From positions 17,336 to 81,335 of the forward strand of contig MELF01000048.1 of the NCBI GenBank assembly GCA_001767525.1: a stretch of DNA of 64,000 nt. The letters are read 5' to 3'. Every line of letters begins with the position of its first letter. The first letter of the stretch is position 1. The stretch comes from Acidobacteria bacterium RIFCSPLOWO2_12_FULL_68_19. Its GTDB lineage: Bacteria > Acidobacteriota > Vicinamibacteria > Vicinamibacterales > UBA2999. The notes beneath the pieces were generated by a model, which ran no database searches, was not told where the DNA came from, and worked only from the letters and a program-made list of their open reading frames with translations. Shown piece after piece: positions 62,955 through 64,000 of this stretch. The translations under genes and the position numbers were made by a program.

Positions 62955-63371
62955 ATGCCGCTTCGTGTGCTCTCGATCGCTCTCGGCGTCTTTCTGCTCT
63001 TCATGGGCTTCGACAAGATCGACTGGTTCCTGGACGGCGGCGTCCTCGCGCGCCGGCTGCAGGAGTGGCGCGGTACGGCGCGTCCGATGGCGCGGTGGTA
63101 TCTCGACACGATTGCGATTCCAGGTGCGCCGGTGTTCGCGCGCGTGGTGCCGCTGGCCGAGCTGTCGGCGGCGGCGGCGCTCATCCTCGGGTACTGGGTG
63201 CGGTGGGCAGCCGCGCTGGCGCTGCTGATGGTCGTGAACATCCACTTCGCGGCCGACATCATCTTCCGCTACGACTACCTGATCAACGCCTACGGCCTGC
63301 CGATCCTCGGCGGGCTGCTCGCGCTGGCGCTCGGAGGGAAGAAGTTGCCCATGAGTGTGTCGAGGAGGTAG
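62955..63371 (+). CDS. DoxX-family membrane protein
   Basis: 138 residues, four membrane helices in DoxX order (LSIALGVFLLFMGFDKIDWF near 6; AELSAAAALILGYWVRWAAALALLMVV near 68-94; AYGLPILGGLLALALGG near 115-131). Members are linked to respiration or redox stress, but the function is mostly unknown. GGGAG precedes the ATG. Confidence 0.8.
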   Translation: MPLRVLSIALGVFLLFMGFDKIDWFLDGGVLARRLQEWRGTARPMARWYLDTIAIPGAPVFARVVPLAELSAAAALILGYWVRWAAALALLMVVNIHFAADIIFRYDYLINAYGLPILGGLLALALGGKKLPMSVSRR

Positions 63372-63437
63372 TGCTCACCCCGACGGAACACCGAGACACC
63401 GAGGGTGTAAACACTGCGGCGTCTATCGCAATGCGCT

Positions 63438-63818
63438 TCAGCCACGAAGGCGCATCCGAGCGCTGCGTTTCGCCACCGACGATCGATGCGCCTTCGCCGG
63501 CTGCACGCGCCGGTTAGCCGGGCGGCTTCGCGTTGCCAGCCACCGCTCGAACGACTCGGCGCTCTCGCCCGAAGACAGCCCCCGGAGTAACCCGTCGATG
63601 GAGATGTCCTCATCGAGCAGCGGCCAATGAATGCCGATGCCGGGTCCTATCAGTTGCCACTGCTGCCGCTCCTTCATGGAGCCATGGGCCAGTCGGGGGT
63701 ACCATGCAACCGGCACCGACACCGTACGGCCGTCGTGGAGTTCCACGATCAAGGACTCGCGAGTGACGCGCACGTTCCTAGCGGTTGCCGCCTCGGTCGC
63801 TGGGCTTGAAGTACTCAT
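63438..63818 (-). CDS. DUF2442-domain protein
   Basis: 126 residues. The domain is plain: VRVTRESLIVELHDGRTVSVPVAWYPRL near 17-44, then WQLIGPGIGIHWPLLDEDISIDGLLRG near 54-80. DUF2442 genes usually pair with a DUF4160 gene, and the remnant of one overlaps its 5' end here. The pair is often listed as toxin-antitoxin-like, but function is not proven. The last 25 residues are basic and not part of the domain. Confidence 0.85.
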   Translation of the reverse strand: MSTSSPATEAATARNVRVTRESLIVELHDGRTVSVPVAWYPRLAHGSMKERQQWQLIGPGIGIHWPLLDEDISIDGLLRGLSSGESAESFERWLATRSRPANRRVQPAKAHRSSVAKRSARMRLRG

Positions 63819-63906
63819 GCCATGCCTTCAGGAGTTCCGCCTCGTGTTGCTGCACGAGACCTTGGATTCGAGTCAATTCGTTCGGTGCAAACCCGTAGTT
63901 GTATGC
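63778..63906 (-). pseudogene. DUF4160 gene, N-terminus cut off by an IS element
   Basis: The C-terminal tail of DUF4160 is clear (ELTRIQGLVQQHEAELLKAWHEYF), ending at the stop 63780-63778 inside the DUF2442 start. Upstream of about 63906 the sequence changes to the end of an IS element, so the first 50 or so residues of the protein are missing. Confidence 0.75.
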
Positions 63907-64000
63907 CTGACGGTGCGGTCCGGGGACAAGGGTAACAGAACAGTCCAGGGACATGGGTAACACATTCAGCCACACTCGAGTCGAGGTGCTCGATGCCGTG
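63905..64000 (+). mobile_element. Left end of an IS481-like insertion sequence
   Basis: From about 63905 the sequence has two copies of a GGGACA(A/T)GGGTAACA motif (63923-63936, 63949-63962), as seen at ends of many IS481-type elements, then the start of a transposase. The right end is outside the window. The exact boundary cannot be fixed without an empty site. Confidence 0.65.
63953..64000 (+). CDS. IS481-like transposase, N-terminal fragment at window edge
   Basis: 16 codons from ATG 63953 read MGNTFSHTRVEVLDAV and run off the window. This resembles the start of the helix-turn-helix region of IS481-type transposases as recalled. The ATG lies within the IS end motif. Confidence 0.55.
   Translation, partial: MGNTFSHTRVEVLDAV

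Overview
The window is about 68% GC, densely packed, and comes from a Gram-negative (diderm) bacterium: it carries KDO/lipid A/heptose genes, many Tat- or Sec-exported redox enzymes, GTG and TTG starts, and 4-nt stop/start overlaps. The mix of PQQ enzymes, c-type cytochromes, amidohydrolases, CocE-type hydrolases and IorAB-type molybdoenzymes on a high-GC backbone suggests Acidobacteriota (class Vicinamibacteria). That assignment is inference from gene content only.

Layout. 1-5.1 kb: secG (partial), an exported MBL-fold protein, then tpiA-pgk-gap on the minus strand. 5.2-13.1 kb: one overlapping plus-strand operon for the LPS inner core (waaA, lpxK, an LpxL-like acyltransferase, waaF-like, gmhB, hldE as two separate genes, waaC-like, a small methyltransferase). 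13.2-13.6 kb: tRNA-Val and tRNA-Asp, separated by a long purine/pyrimidine hairpin. 13.7-19.3 kb: a nitrogen-oxide/NO-stress cluster (hemerythrin, heme-copper-type membrane protein, radical SAM/SPASM enzyme, Crp/Fnr regulator, di-iron RIC repair protein, NirK-like copper protein) with a shared palindromic operator. 19.5-25.0 kb: a selenocysteine formate dehydrogenase operon fdhABCE. 25-36.6 kb: Uma2, amidohydrolase, propeller protein, two hydrolases, a PQQ dehydrogenase, an internally deleted acyl-CoA synthetase/GNAT protein, a methyltransferase, a YwiC-like protein and gene remnants. 36.7-40.4 kb: SoxCD-like sulfite dehydrogenase and a cytochrome/propeller fusion. 40.5-50 kb: aroE, a DASS transporter, class II aldolase, PLP aminotransferase, MBL protein, a frameshifted HTH gene, ada, diheme cytochrome, esterase, csp. 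50-57 kb: iorBA-like oxidoreductase, vapBC, a second SoxC-like/PQQ pair. 57-62.9 kb: EEP nuclease, then a cluster of two methyltransferases, GT4, a degenerate PTPS-like protein, a zinc-less MDR dehydrogenase and a CDP-alcohol phosphotransferase. The end holds DoxX, DUF2442, a DUF4160 remnant and the left end of an IS481-like element.

Two themes stand out. First, the window is strewn with short-unit (7-9 nt) degenerate repeat blocks, several folded as long quasi-palindromes. One family has ends GTCGTTCAC...GTGAACGAC and two about 210-bp copies 27 kb apart. These blocks extend or form protein termini in at least five genes. Second, the 58-62.9 kb cluster combines a PTPS-fold protein that has lost its catalytic residues, a dehydrogenase without the usual zinc ligands, a glycosyltransferase, methyltransferases and a CDP-alcohol phosphotransferase. 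It is the best candidate here for an undescribed pathway.

Many genes lack a Shine-Dalgarno but have a TANNNT-like -10 box 6-10 nt before the start codon, which points to common leaderless transcription. Motif calls and alignments were done by eye from memory of the families; no database was searched.
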